Positions 1 through 5,967 of a stretch of 10,354 bases of DNA are shown one piece after another. The position numbers and the translations under genes are program-made. The stretch covers positions 28,058 through 38,411 of the forward strand of contig DFXW01000032.1 in assembly GCA_002382495.1 (NCBI GenBank), given 5' to 3'. This DNA comes from Flavobacterium sp. UBA4098 (lineage in GTDB: Bacteria; Bacteroidota; Bacteroidia; Flavobacteriales; Flavobacteriaceae). The notes beneath the pieces are model-generated. The model was not told the DNA's origin. It made no database searches and worked only from the letters and a program-made list of their open reading frames with translations. Position 1 is the first letter of the stretch. Each line of letters begins with the position of its first letter.

Positions 1-484
1 CAGGAAATTGAGGTCGAGACAAATCGATTGGAAAACCCAAACTTTCCAACACCAATTGGTGTCTTTCAAACATGGTGGTTAAGGGTTGGAAAATTTTATT
101 TTCAGCGCGTGTTAGTGCTTTTTTCTCAACACGGCCTTTGTCTACAAAAGCCACTTTTTTTCCGCTTAGCGCAAATAAAGTTCGCATTACTTTGGAACGC
201 AATACATTGTGTAAATCGGCAAAAGCATCGATATTAAAAGCTTTCAAATCTTGAAACAAACGCCACAATCCTACAATTCCTTTGTGACGTTTTTTTTCAT
301 CAAAAGCAAAGAAATGAAGATTCGGAATGTCATTGAAAAAAGGTTGAAAAAACGGCCGTGAAATCACCGTAAGTTTCAGCTCGGGATAGTGGTGAGCCAA
401 CGCCCGTAAAACAGGAACCGTCATGGCGACATCTCCCATTGCGGAAAGTCTCATGACGGCTATATGTTGAATTTTATATGACAA
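1..484 (-). CDS. Glycosyltransferase family 9 (heptosyltransferase-like), partial: C-terminus outside window
   Basis: This is the N-terminal 161 codons of a GT9/LPS heptosyltransferase-like protein; the rest lies beyond the left edge. GT9 enzymes transfer sugars from nucleotide donors onto lipopolysaccharide core or other envelope glycans at the cytoplasmic face of the inner membrane. The sequence shows the family's first Rossmann strand and glycine turn (IQHIAVMRLSAMGDVAMTVP, about residues 5-24 from the proposed start) and a downstream DLHNVLRS motif like the heptosyltransferase D-x-x-x-x-LRS region. The first in-frame ATG (452-454) would remove the first beta strand, so I prefer the TTG at 482-484. 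No ATG or GTG is available further upstream before the previous gene's stop. It starts 16 nt after the DUF4254 gene and is probably co-transcribed with it. The acceptor sugar cannot be told from this fragment. Confidence 0.85.
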   Translation of the reverse strand, partial: MSYKIQHIAVMRLSAMGDVAMTVPVLRALAHHYPELKLTVISRPFFQPFFNDIPNLHFFAFDEKKRHKGIVGLWRLFQDLKAFNIDAFADLHNVLRSKVMRTLFALSGKKVAFVDKGRVEKKALTRAENKIFQPLTTMFERHQLVLESLGFPIDLSRPQFP

Positions 485-500
485 ATTTATTGTCTGTAGA

Positions 501-1106
501 TTACTTTTTGTTTTGGTACAGCACCGGATTCAAATCATCATCATTGTACATTTTCATTTGTTTGTACACTTTCATGAATTTATTTCCGTTTTCGATATCC
601 GCCAACAAATCGTCAATAGCGGTAGACAAATCGGTTCTTTGTTCCAATAAAATATTGAGTTTTTCTTGGCATTTGTCTTTGTGTTCTTGCGATGCATCGG
701 GACGACTTACCTCCTCTTGCATATGGTAAATTTTCAGTGCCAAAATAGACAAACGGTCAAAAGCCCAAGCGGGACTTTCAGAGTTGATTTTAGCTTCTGG
801 TTTGGCATTTACGTGACTGTATTTTTGAAGAAAATAACTGTCAATGTATTCCACCATATCGGTGCGTTCCTGATTCGAAGCGTCAATTCGTCTTTTCAAA
901 GTCAAAGCCGCCACGGGATCAATATTCGGGTCGCGAATAATATCTTCAAAATGCCATTGCACCGTATCGATCCAATTTTTTAGGTACAATAAATGCTCGA
1001 ATTGGTCCTTTGGAAAAGGATTATTGATGGGTTGGTCCACGTTATCAAATTGATGATAATCTTGGATACTTTTTTCGAATACAGAATAGGCTAATTTTGA
1101 AAACAT
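501..1106 (-). CDS. DUF4254 domain-containing protein
   Basis: A 201-residue soluble protein with no signal peptide or membrane segment. It is predicted to be almost wholly helical, rich in charged residues, with recognisable DUF4254 features: a W-x-x-D-x-x-Q-W-H-x-E-D stretch near residues 45-54, an R-R-I-D segment followed by N-x-x-R-x-x-x-V-E-x-I-D, and a later D-R-L-S-I-L-x-L-K-I-Y-H-M segment. The biochemical role of this family is not known to me. It stands directly upstream of a GT9 glycosyltransferase on the same strand with a 16-nt gap. This suggests a partner role in envelope glycan assembly, but that is inference from position only. The ATG at 1104-1106 sits 19 nt after a perfect TATCTTTG promoter element, which supports the start. 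Confidence 0.85.
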   Translation of the reverse strand: MFSKLAYSVFEKSIQDYHQFDNVDQPINNPFPKDQFEHLLYLKNWIDTVQWHFEDIIRDPNIDPVAALTLKRRIDASNQERTDMVEYIDSYFLQKYSHVNAKPEAKINSESPAWAFDRLSILALKIYHMQEEVSRPDASQEHKDKCQEKLNILLEQRTDLSTAIDDLLADIENGNKFMKVYKQMKMYNDDDLNPVLYQNKK

Positions 1107-1125
1107 CTCTTAGTAAATTGAAAGA

Positions 1126-1133
1126 CAAAGATA
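1126..1133 (-). promoter_or_regulatory. Promoter -7 element (TATCTTTG) for the DUF4254-GT9 operon
   Basis: Read on the minus strand, TATCTTTG matches the Bacteroidota sigma-A -7 consensus TAnnTTTG exactly and ends 19 nt before the DUF4254 start codon. I do not see a convincing TTG at the -33 position, so the call rests on the -7 element and its placement. Confidence 0.6.
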
Positions 1134-1168
1134 CTTTTTTATACATTTATAGGATGGAAAAACGATTA

Positions 1169-1176
1169 AAGTTTTG
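1169..1176 (+). promoter_or_regulatory. Possible promoter -7 element for upp (AAGTTTTG)
   Basis: One mismatch to TAnnTTTG (A instead of the first T), followed by C as is common in flavobacterial promoters, and placed 23 nt before the upp ATG. That distance equals that of the perfect elements before purD and the DUF6909-like gene. No -33 element is clear. Confidence 0.35.
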
Positions 1177-1199
1177 CCGAAATACTCAAAATAAAAAGT

Positions 1200-1853
1200 A
1201 TGCAAATTCATCATCTGTCTGAAAATAATAGTGTTTTAAATCATTTCTTGGGTCAAATTCGAGATATTGGTATTCATAATGACAGTATGCGTTTTAGAAA
1301 AAATATGGAGCGCATTGGTGAAATTATAGCCTATGAACTTAGCAAAAATTTGGATTATCAAGCAGTTGTAATTCCAACTCCATTAGGAACCAAAGCAACG
1401 CAGTATATTAAAAATTCATTGGTGATTTGCTCAATTCTTAGGGCAGGTTTAACACTACACAATGGGTTCTTAAACTATTTTGACGCTGCCGAAAACGGAT
1501 TTATTTCGGCTTACCGCCACCATCCTAACAACGATGATTTTTTCGAAATCATAGTACAGTACCAAGCGGTTGCAGATATTACTAATAAAACGGTTGTAAT
1601 TGTAGATCCAATGTTGGCTACTGGCCAATCTATAGTAGCCGTATTTAAACAATTAATGGAAAGAGGCGCTCCGGCTGAAATTCATATTGCAGTGGTGATT
1701 GCTGCTCCAGAAGGTATTGCACATTTAGAAGCGGAACTCCCTGATCATTGCCATCTTTGGATTGCTTCAATAGACGATCACCTCAACGAACACAGTTATA
1801 TTGTCCCTGGATTAGGAGATGCAGGGGATTTGGCCTACGGTATAAAATTATAA
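1200..1853 (+). CDS. upp: Uracil phosphoribosyltransferase
   Basis: It makes UMP from uracil and PRPP in the cytoplasmic pyrimidine salvage pathway. The 217-residue protein is close to the usual length (E. coli Upp has 208). The type I PRTase PRPP-binding loop is present as VVIVDPMLATGQS (residues 132-144). The upstream ILRAGL element (79-84) and the uracil-recognising C-terminal motif YIVPGLGDAGDLAYG (200-214) are both present, so the enzyme looks intact. The ATG start gives the expected N-terminus (I-H-H-L-S-E, with R-F-R near 31-33). It is the only gene of its transcription unit. The gene converges on a membrane-protein gene and overlaps it by 6 nt at the stop codons. Confidence 0.96.
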   Translation: MQIHHLSENNSVLNHFLGQIRDIGIHNDSMRFRKNMERIGEIIAYELSKNLDYQAVVIPTPLGTKATQYIKNSLVICSILRAGLTLHNGFLNYFDAAENGFISAYRHHPNNDDFFEIIVQYQAVADITNKTVVIVDPMLATGQSIVAVFKQLMERGAPAEIHIAVVIAAPEGIAHLEAELPDHCHLWIASIDDHLNEHSYIVPGLGDAGDLAYGIKL

Positions 1854-2777
1854 TTGGCCCACAAAGGAAAACAAGCTACACAGCAGTACTAATCCAAACG
1901 CTATTTCTTGCTTGAATCTGGTTTGAGAATACTCAAGGTGTGCGCTTGCTAAAATGGCCAAAGGAGCGATAGTAAACACTAAAAAATCACTGCTTTTATT
2001 TGCGGAAAGCACAAAAACAATGACACCAATAAAAAAGGAAGCGACCATTTTTTTATAGGAAGTTTGTGTCATTGATGGACGATGCGATAACGAAATAAAC
2101 ATCGAAAACACAAAAAACAAGGCGACCGAAACATAAATTGAAAAGGCTAGGTTTTGATTGGAATTCGCAAAATAATCAAGTGCTAGATCTACTTGCGTGC
2201 TTTTATTTAAATATTCCAAAGTATTGATTCCGAAAAAAGAAGTGAAAAACGCAAACAAAATTCCTACGGCAAATAAGGCAACAAAAGGCAAAACCCAATT
2301 CGTATAATCTCTTGAAACCAATAAAATAATCGAAATAAAAACTAATATCAAGAACAAAATGGCCCAAAAATGAAAAAGCGATGCTAAAATGATCCACAAA
2401 GAAGCATCAAATATTTTTTCTTTAGAGGCTTTCATGGACTGCAAGGAAATTAAACGGCGCAGGGCTAATAAAACAAAAAAATTAGCCAACAAAATATTTA
2501 AATTGTTCAAAATAGAAGGGAAAAACAACAAAAGTAAGATGAAAAAAACCGCAGTATAACTGCTGTCTTTAGTCAATCCGTTGCGTTTTCCAATAAAACT
2601 GGTCAAGAAAACAGAAGCTAAAATAACTAGAAAAGTAAATCCTTTTTTTAGCAGTAAAACAACCGATGACATCCAAGAAGTATCTTGAATTTGGTAGATA
2701 AAAAAGAAAAACAACACTAAAAATACAATTAAAGCATAATTTAATGGTGTAGATTTTTTAAAAACACTTGCAATCAT
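1848..2777 (-). CDS. Multi-pass integral membrane protein, DUF6427-like
   Basis: A 309-residue, strongly hydrophobic protein with about eight or nine membrane segments (roughly residues 13-29, 37-60, 73-90, 94-106, 127-152, 162-182, 210-230, 244-260 and 265-307). I relate it to the flavobacterial DUF6427 family from memory; no function is established that I know of. No transporter signature is visible. It is convergent with upp, sharing the TTATAA stop hexamer, and divergent from the small DUF6341-like gene. A transport role linked to nucleobase salvage is only a guess from position. The ATG at 2775-2777 follows 'ATATCCTT' with no strong Shine-Dalgarno sequence, as is normal in this phylum. 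Confidence 0.8.
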   Translation of the reverse strand: MIASVFKKSTPLNYALIVFLVLFFFFIYQIQDTSWMSSVVLLLKKGFTFLVILASVFLTSFIGKRNGLTKDSSYTAVFFILLLLFFPSILNNLNILLANFFVLLALRRLISLQSMKASKEKIFDASLWIILASLFHFWAILFLILVFISIILLVSRDYTNWVLPFVALFAVGILFAFFTSFFGINTLEYLNKSTQVDLALDYFANSNQNLAFSIYVSVALFFVFSMFISLSHRPSMTQTSYKKMVASFFIGVIVFVLSANKSSDFLVFTIAPLAILASAHLEYSQTRFKQEIAFGLVLLCSLFSFVGQL

Positions 2778-2789
2778 AAGGATATTTTA

Positions 2790-2797
2790 TACTTTTG
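2790..2797 (+). promoter_or_regulatory. Candidate promoter -7 element (TACTTTTG) reading toward the DUF6341-like gene
   Basis: Exact TAnnTTTG match on the plus strand inside the divergent intergenic region. It would give a leader of about 110 nt before the ATG at 2913, which is longer than for other genes here. It also lies only 12 nt from the divergent gene's start, so it may be fortuitous. Confidence 0.35.
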
Positions 2798-2813
2798 TCT
2801 CGGTAAATATACT

Positions 2814-2830
2814 ACTTGTTTAAAACAAGT
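2814..2830. repeat. 17-bp near-perfect palindrome in the divergent intergenic region
   Basis: ACTTGTTT-A-AAACAAGT is an 8-bp inverted repeat with a single central base. It lies between two divergently transcribed membrane-protein genes and downstream of a plausible plus-strand promoter. The symmetry fits a dimeric repressor operator or a small leader hairpin (ACTTG/CAAGT with a 7-nt loop). There is no further evidence for either. Confidence 0.5.
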
Positions 2831-2912
2831 TCAAAAAAGATTCGTTTTCAAAATAGCTTTCTTTTTAAGGTACTTACTCAAACGCTAAATAAAACTATAA
2901 TTTTATATCATT

Positions 2913-3143
2913 ATGAAATCATTTTTCGAAGGAATTCAATTTTTATTTGTAGATGTGTTATTTGCTCCTCTTGATTTTTTAAGATCTTTAGAGTTGTCTT
3001 CATGGACTGCTGCTAATGCAATCAACTGGATCTTTATGATCATTTGTGCTGCTGCAATTGTTTATTGGATCAAACAATTACAAATTTTTGATGAAGCAGG
3101 TACTGAAAATCAAGATACAACTGCACATTCATTCTTGAAATAA
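2913..3143 (+). CDS. Small single-pass membrane protein, DUF6341-like
   Basis: A 76-residue protein. The N-terminal third is amphipathic and aromatic-rich (SFFEGIQFLFVDVLFAPLDF). A membrane helix follows at about residues 35-53, around AINWIFMIICAAAIVYWI. A short polar tail ends in TTAHSFLK. I recognise this pattern as the flavobacterial DUF6341 family, whose role is unknown to me. The gene faces purD convergently with only 15 nt between stop codons. It is a real gene: full-length family pattern, clean start, and no competing frame of similar quality. Function cannot be assigned. Confidence 0.82.
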   Translation: MKSFFEGIQFLFVDVLFAPLDFLRSLELSSWTAANAINWIFMIICAAAIVYWIKQLQIFDEAGTENQDTTAHSFLK

Positions 3144-3148
3144 AAAAA

Positions 3149-3181
3149 ATATTGGAAACTACTTTAAGTCGTTTCCAATAT
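3149..3181 (-). terminator. Intrinsic terminator of purD, overlapping its stop codon
   Basis: An 11-bp perfect stem ATATTGGAAAC/GTTTCCAATAT (3149-3159 and 3171-3181) has an 11-nt loop that contains the last purD sense codons. On the minus strand the stem runs into eight T residues (positions 3148-3141), giving a textbook Rho-independent terminator. On the plus strand the stem is followed by CTCTTC, so it is a poor terminator for the small membrane-protein gene. Confidence 0.85.
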
Positions 3182-4433
3182 CTCTTCTAAAATACATCTT
3201 ATCAAAATTGAGCTTAGCGATATTTTGGTAAGATTTTTTTATAGCCTCTTCAAAGTTATCGCCATACGAAGTCACAGTTAAAACGCGTCCTCCATTGGAT
3301 ACCACTTGATTGTTTTCTAATTTCGTTCCTGCGTGAAATACAATAGAATCGGTTATATTTTCTAGTCCTGAAATGACTTTTCCTTTTTCAAATTCTTCTG
3401 GATACCCTCCTGAAACCACCATAATAGTGGTAGCGCTTCTTTCGTCAACTTCTAATGCAATTTGGTCTAGCTTTTCATTGGCTACCGCCAAAAACAATTC
3501 GACTAAATCGGTTTTCAATCTTGGAATGACCACTTCAGTTTCTGGATCGCCCATTCGCACATTGTATTCAATCACGATAGGCTCTCCCTTTACATTGATT
3601 AACCCAATAAAAACGAATCCTTTGTACGGAATTCCGTCTTTTTGAAATCCGTCAATAGTTGGTTTTACAATGCGTGTTTCTATTTTTTCCATCAAAATGG
3701 CGTCAACATAAGGAACCGGAGAAACAGCCCCCATACCGCCTGTGTTTAGGCCGGTGTCGCCTTCGCCAATGCGTTTGTAATCTTTGGCTGTTGGTAAAAT
3801 TTTATAGCTTTTTCCGTCGGTCAAAACGAAACAACTCAATTCAATTCCGTCTAAGAATTCTTCGATCACTACTTTGGCGCTAGCAGATCCAAATTTTTGG
3901 TGCACCAACATATTGCGCAATTCTTCTTTGGCTTCTGCCAAATCTTGAATAATTAACACGCCTTTTCCAGCAGCCAAACCATCTGCTTTCAATACATACG
4001 GAGGTTGTAGTGTTTCTAAAAATTGGCATCCTTGTTCTACCGTTTCGGCAGTAAAACTATCGTAAGCAGCTGTTGGAATATTGTGTCTGAATAAGAATTC
4101 TTTGGCAAATTCTTTACTTCCTTCTAATTGCGCACCAATAGTTGAGGGCCCAATTACAGGTATCTCTTTTAAGTCGGCATCGTTCAAGAAGAAATCATAA
4201 ATTCCTTTTACCAATGGATCTTCTGGACCAACCACTACCATTTCCACTTTTTCTTTCAAGACAAAGTCTTTGATCGCAGGAAAATCAGTTGGGTTGAGGT
4301 TTATATTATTGGCTATTGCTGCAGTTCCCGCATTTCCGGGTGCTACAAAAAGGGTGTCACAAAGCGGACTTTGAATCATTTTCCATGCAAATGCATGTTC
4401 TCTTCCGCCTGAACCCAATAGTAAAATAGTCAT
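3159..4433 (-). CDS. purD: Phosphoribosylamine--glycine ligase (GAR synthetase)
   Basis: It catalyses the second step of de novo purine synthesis: ATP-dependent joining of glycine to phosphoribosylamine in the cytoplasm. The 424-residue length is that of the monofunctional enzyme. Visible motifs are the N-terminal LLLGSGGREHA (4-14) and APGNAGT (31-37), GPEDPLVKG (69-77), the ATP-grasp loop YVLKADGLAAGKGV (146-159), the hallmark NTGGMGA (230-236) and the metal-binding segment EYNVRMGDPETE (289-300). All are intact. The gene is monocistronic here, with its own TATTTTTG promoter element and a terminator at its stop codon. No purine riboswitch or PurR-like operator is evident in the short leader. 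Confidence 0.97.
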   Translation of the reverse strand: MTILLLGSGGREHAFAWKMIQSPLCDTLFVAPGNAGTAAIANNINLNPTDFPAIKDFVLKEKVEMVVVGPEDPLVKGIYDFFLNDADLKEIPVIGPSTIGAQLEGSKEFAKEFLFRHNIPTAAYDSFTAETVEQGCQFLETLQPPYVLKADGLAAGKGVLIIQDLAEAKEELRNMLVHQKFGSASAKVVIEEFLDGIELSCFVLTDGKSYKILPTAKDYKRIGEGDTGLNTGGMGAVSPVPYVDAILMEKIETRIVKPTIDGFQKDGIPYKGFVFIGLINVKGEPIVIEYNVRMGDPETEVVIPRLKTDLVELFLAVANEKLDQIALEVDERSATTIMVVSGGYPEEFEKGKVISGLENITDSIVFHAGTKLENNQVVSNGGRVLTVTSYGDNFEEAIKKSYQNIAKLNFDKMYFRRDIGNDLK

Positions 4434-4457
4434 GTTGTAGTTGTATTAGTTGTGGTG

Positions 4458-4465
4458 CAAAAATA
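4458..4465 (-). promoter_or_regulatory. Promoter -7 element (TATTTTTG) for purD
   Basis: On the minus strand TATTTTTG fits TAnnTTTG exactly, is followed by CACC, and lies 24 nt before the purD ATG. The -33 region shows no clear TTG. Confidence 0.6.
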
Positions 4466-4520
4466 ATGGCTTTTGAACGGAAATTATAATTAATTTTTAA
4501 AAAGTTGTTAGGAGTAATCA

Positions 4521-4565
4521 AATAGAATCTCTAAAAGAAGTTGATTTGGAATCCACTACCGTTTT
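4521..4565 (+). repeat. Direct repeat, copy 1
   Basis: It matches 5923-5967 at 39 of 45 positions, including an identical 19-mer GAAGTTGATTTGGAATCCA (4537-4555). Read in one plus-strand frame it gives IESLKEVDLESTTVL, against IKSVKEVDLESNAVL in copy 2. It may be an interspersed repeat, the scar of an insertion, or a remnant of a coding end. It lies on the purD side of the lipoprotein unit. Confidence 0.8.
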
Positions 4566-4623
4566 AATAGAATAAATTATCCCAACTATTTAATAGTTTC
4601 TTTCGCCATAAAATTTAAAAAAT

Positions 4624-4651
4624 AACCTCGTTTAAACAACTAAACGAGGTT
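4624..4651 (-). terminator. Intrinsic terminator downstream of the lipoprotein/membrane-protein unit, probably bidirectional
   Basis: An 11-bp perfect stem AACCTCGTTTA/TAAACGAGGTT (4624-4634 and 4641-4651) has a 6-nt loop. On the minus strand it is followed by ATTTTTTAAATTTT, on the plus strand by GTTTTTT. In position it ends minus-strand transcription from 4750-5646 before the purD promoter. Confidence 0.8.
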
Positions 4652-4676
4652 GTTTTTTAAGGCTAAGTGCAATCCG

Positions 4677-4739
4677 AATTCAAGTGTCTAGAGCAATAAT
4701 CTTTTAAAAAACTATTATATAAATTGTTTAACTTGAATT
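4677..4739. repeat. Inverted repeat AATTCAAGT ... ACTTGAATT
   Basis: Two perfect 9-nt arms (4677-4685 and 4731-4739) are separated by 45 nt, with an internal AATAAT/ATTAT pairing that could extend the structure. It sits directly after the stop codon of the 68-residue membrane protein, so it could be a 3' end structure of that transcript or the edge of an inserted element. Confidence 0.45.
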
Positions 4740-4749
4740 GACATTTAAA

Positions 4750-4956
4750 TCATTCTGCATATTGTTTTTTTCTTAAAAACCAGAGTGAGATTATTAAACC
4801 TATTACTGGGAAGGAAAAAATTAAACATATGTAAATCAACTTATTAATGACGCTTAAGTCTTTTTTAGATAGAATATATATTCCAGCTATTAGATTTATA
4901 GTTATTATTATAAATAAATAATTTGTTACACTTGTATTTTTAATTAAAAATTCCAT
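4750..4956 (-). CDS. Small two-helix membrane protein, phospholipase D-nuclease N-terminal (PLDc_N)-like
   Basis: A 68-residue protein with two membrane segments (about 12-30 and 40-61) separated by a short charged turn SKKDLS, ending in a basic RKK tail. The second segment reads KLIYICLIFSFPVIGLIISL, the pattern of the PLDc_N domain found at the N-terminus of cardiolipin synthases and in free-standing small proteins: K-L-W/I, an aromatic-hydrophobic run, F-P-x-x-G, then a terminal basic patch. No phospholipase HKD motif is present, so no catalysis is expected. It starts 12 nt after the lipoprotein stop and is therefore probably translated from the same mRNA. The AT-rich codon use stands out against purD. 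A role as membrane anchor, partner or immunity-type protein for the lipoprotein is possible but unsupported. Confidence 0.72.
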   Translation of the reverse strand: MEFLIKNTSVTNYLFIIITINLIAGIYILSKKDLSVINKLIYICLIFSFPVIGLIISLWFLRKKQYAE

Positions 4957-4968
4957 ATTGACTAGTCT

Positions 4969-5646
4969 TTAATTACATGTTGAACTACCTGAAGGACAAG
5001 ATATTTCGCTTACACTAAAGCAAGCAAAATCACCAAATACACAATATGAATCTACGGCTCCAATCTGTTTACATTCTTTATGATCTTTCAAAAAATTATT
5101 TACCATTGTTTGAACATTCGCCTCTGAAACGCTTTTTCTACCTTGAATTGATATTGCTGAATGAATACATTCATTTTCAAAAGCATTTTCAAAAGGTGGA
5201 GGCGCATCAATTGCATTTATATTTCCGCCAATCATAATATACGCTGCAACAAACATGTCATCAAATAATGTATTCTCAATTGTTGTTATTATTCCATTCT
5301 TTTTAAAAATCACACCATTTTCGTTATTGCTTATTAACAATTCCCTTTTCTCTACTGTGGTTTCATATAATTTTAAATAAGTTTCGGTTCTATTATAATA
5401 ATACGTTTTAATAGCGCCATTTGTAAATGCAACTTCAATATTAAGATCTGAATTGTTATTTTCGGTTTGATTTACTTCTTTATTAAAGCTTTTGACACCA
5501 AAGACATTTCTGTCAATTAGAACCGTTGATTTAAGTAAGTTATCATTATGTTCCATGTGATGTTCTTGATTACATGAAATAATAGCTAAAAAAGTAATTA
5601 ATAAACTAAATGCTATTGTTAGATTGAAAAATTGTATTTTCTTCAT
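4969..5646 (-). CDS. Putative lipoprotein with Cys-rich C-terminus, unknown function
   Basis: I do not recognise this 225-residue protein. The N-terminus is a lipoprotein signal: MKK, a hydrophobic stretch to residue 24, and a lipobox-like I-I-S-C with Cys25 as the likely lipidated residue. It would sit in the inner or outer membrane facing the periplasm or outside. The middle is polar, Asn-rich and beta-prone. The last 70 residues contain six cysteines (160, 192, 202, 209, 217, 224), the last four spaced 7, 8 and 7, ending in SCPSGSSTCN. Disulfide bonding or modification of this tail is conceivable. I chose the ATG at 5644-5646, because the in-frame TTG eight codons upstream would put a polar extension before the signal peptide. 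It is followed after 12 nt by the PLDc_N-like gene. The unit is flanked by direct repeats and is AT-rich, which suggests an accessory, possibly acquired, module. Confidence 0.72.
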   Translation of the reverse strand: MKKIQFFNLTIAFSLLITFLAIISCNQEHHMEHNDNLLKSTVLIDRNVFGVKSFNKEVNQTENNNSDLNIEVAFTNGAIKTYYYNRTETYLKLYETTVEKRELLISNNENGVIFKKNGIITTIENTLFDDMFVAAYIMIGGNINAIDAPPPFENAFENECIHSAISIQGRKSVSEANVQTMVNNFLKDHKECKQIGAVDSYCVFGDFACFSVSEISCPSGSSTCN

Positions 5647-5668
5647 ACTACATATAGTATTATGCTTC

Positions 5669-5713
5669 AAATCTTTGCAAGAGCCTCTGGCTCTTTAAGG
5701 CAGTCAAAGATTT
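5669..5713 (-). promoter_or_regulatory. Composite stem-loop in the lipoprotein leader
   Basis: The outer 9-bp stem is AAATCTTTG/CAAAGATTT (5669-5677 and 5705-5713). The inner 7-bp stem is AAGAGCC/GGCTCTT (5679-5685 and 5689-5695) with a 3-nt loop. The arms are joined through an asymmetric internal loop of 1 and 9 nt. It lies 22 nt before the lipoprotein ATG and has no following T-tract on the minus strand, so it is more likely a leader structure or element end than a terminator. Confidence 0.5.
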
Positions 5714-5854
5714 TCTGCTGTTGTTTTTCCTTATGGGTTTCTGCCCGCTACAAGTACTTTATTTTCTTCTGTTAGGTGTTATTTCAATTCTTTAATAAGC
5801 CATTACGTAGGCTGAACGTAGAAATTTTACACGAACGTTAGTCATAAGATAATT

Positions 5855-5915
5855 GCAACTCGTTTTTTGGCGCAAGTTGCCCATACAAGCAGTTTCAAAC
5901 GATTTTTGTCGTTTG
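5855..5915. repeat. Two adjacent hairpins (GCAACT/AGTTGC and CAAACGA/TCGTTTG)
   Basis: The first hairpin has arms at 5855-5860 and 5875-5880. The second is a perfect 7-bp stem at 5896-5902 and 5909-5915 with loop TTTTTG. On the plus strand the second is followed by CTTTTAAAA and might terminate weakly. Together they form a compact structured block right beside copy 2 of the direct repeat. Confidence 0.5.
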
Positions 5916-5922
5916 CTTTTAA

Positions 5923-5967
5923 AATAAAATCTGTAAAGGAAGTTGATTTGGAATCCAATGCAGTTTT
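5923..5967 (+). repeat. Direct repeat, copy 2
   Basis: Same orientation as copy 1 at 4521-4565, with 39 of 45 positions identical. The start-to-start distance is 1402 nt, with the lipoprotein and PLDc_N-like genes in between. Confidence 0.8.

Larger units (their letters stand above)
4434..4749. other. Intergenic region between purD and the accessory membrane-protein unit
   Basis: This stretch carries no convincing gene. It holds the purD promoter, the first copy of a 45-nt direct repeat (4521-4565), a small palindrome AACTATT-T-AATAGTT (4584-4598), a bidirectional terminator (4624-4651) and a 9-bp inverted repeat (4677-4685 with 4731-4739). On the plus strand a short open stretch from 4501 to about 4575 reads through the repeat, but it has no start codon and is too short to call as a gene. 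Confidence 0.7.

Noticed and set aside
666..983. Plus-strand open frame of 105 codons opposite the DUF4254 gene
   Set aside because: Antisense shadow of a well-supported family gene.
4501..4575. Short plus-strand open frame through direct-repeat copy 1, ending LESTTVLIE
   Set aside because: No start codon and only about 25 codons; recorded only as a possible coding remnant within the repeat.
5733..5795. A short plus-strand hydrophobic open frame beginning MGFCPLQVLYF
   Set aside because: About 20 codons only, no support from context or a transcription signal; probably chance.
5771..5845. GTTAGGT and GTTAGTC resembling integron attC core sites
   Set aside because: GTTAGGT (5771-5777) fits GTTRRRY but no matching RYYYAAC arm lies at a proper distance, GTTAGTC does not fit, and there is no integrase gene. 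An integron cassette is not supported.
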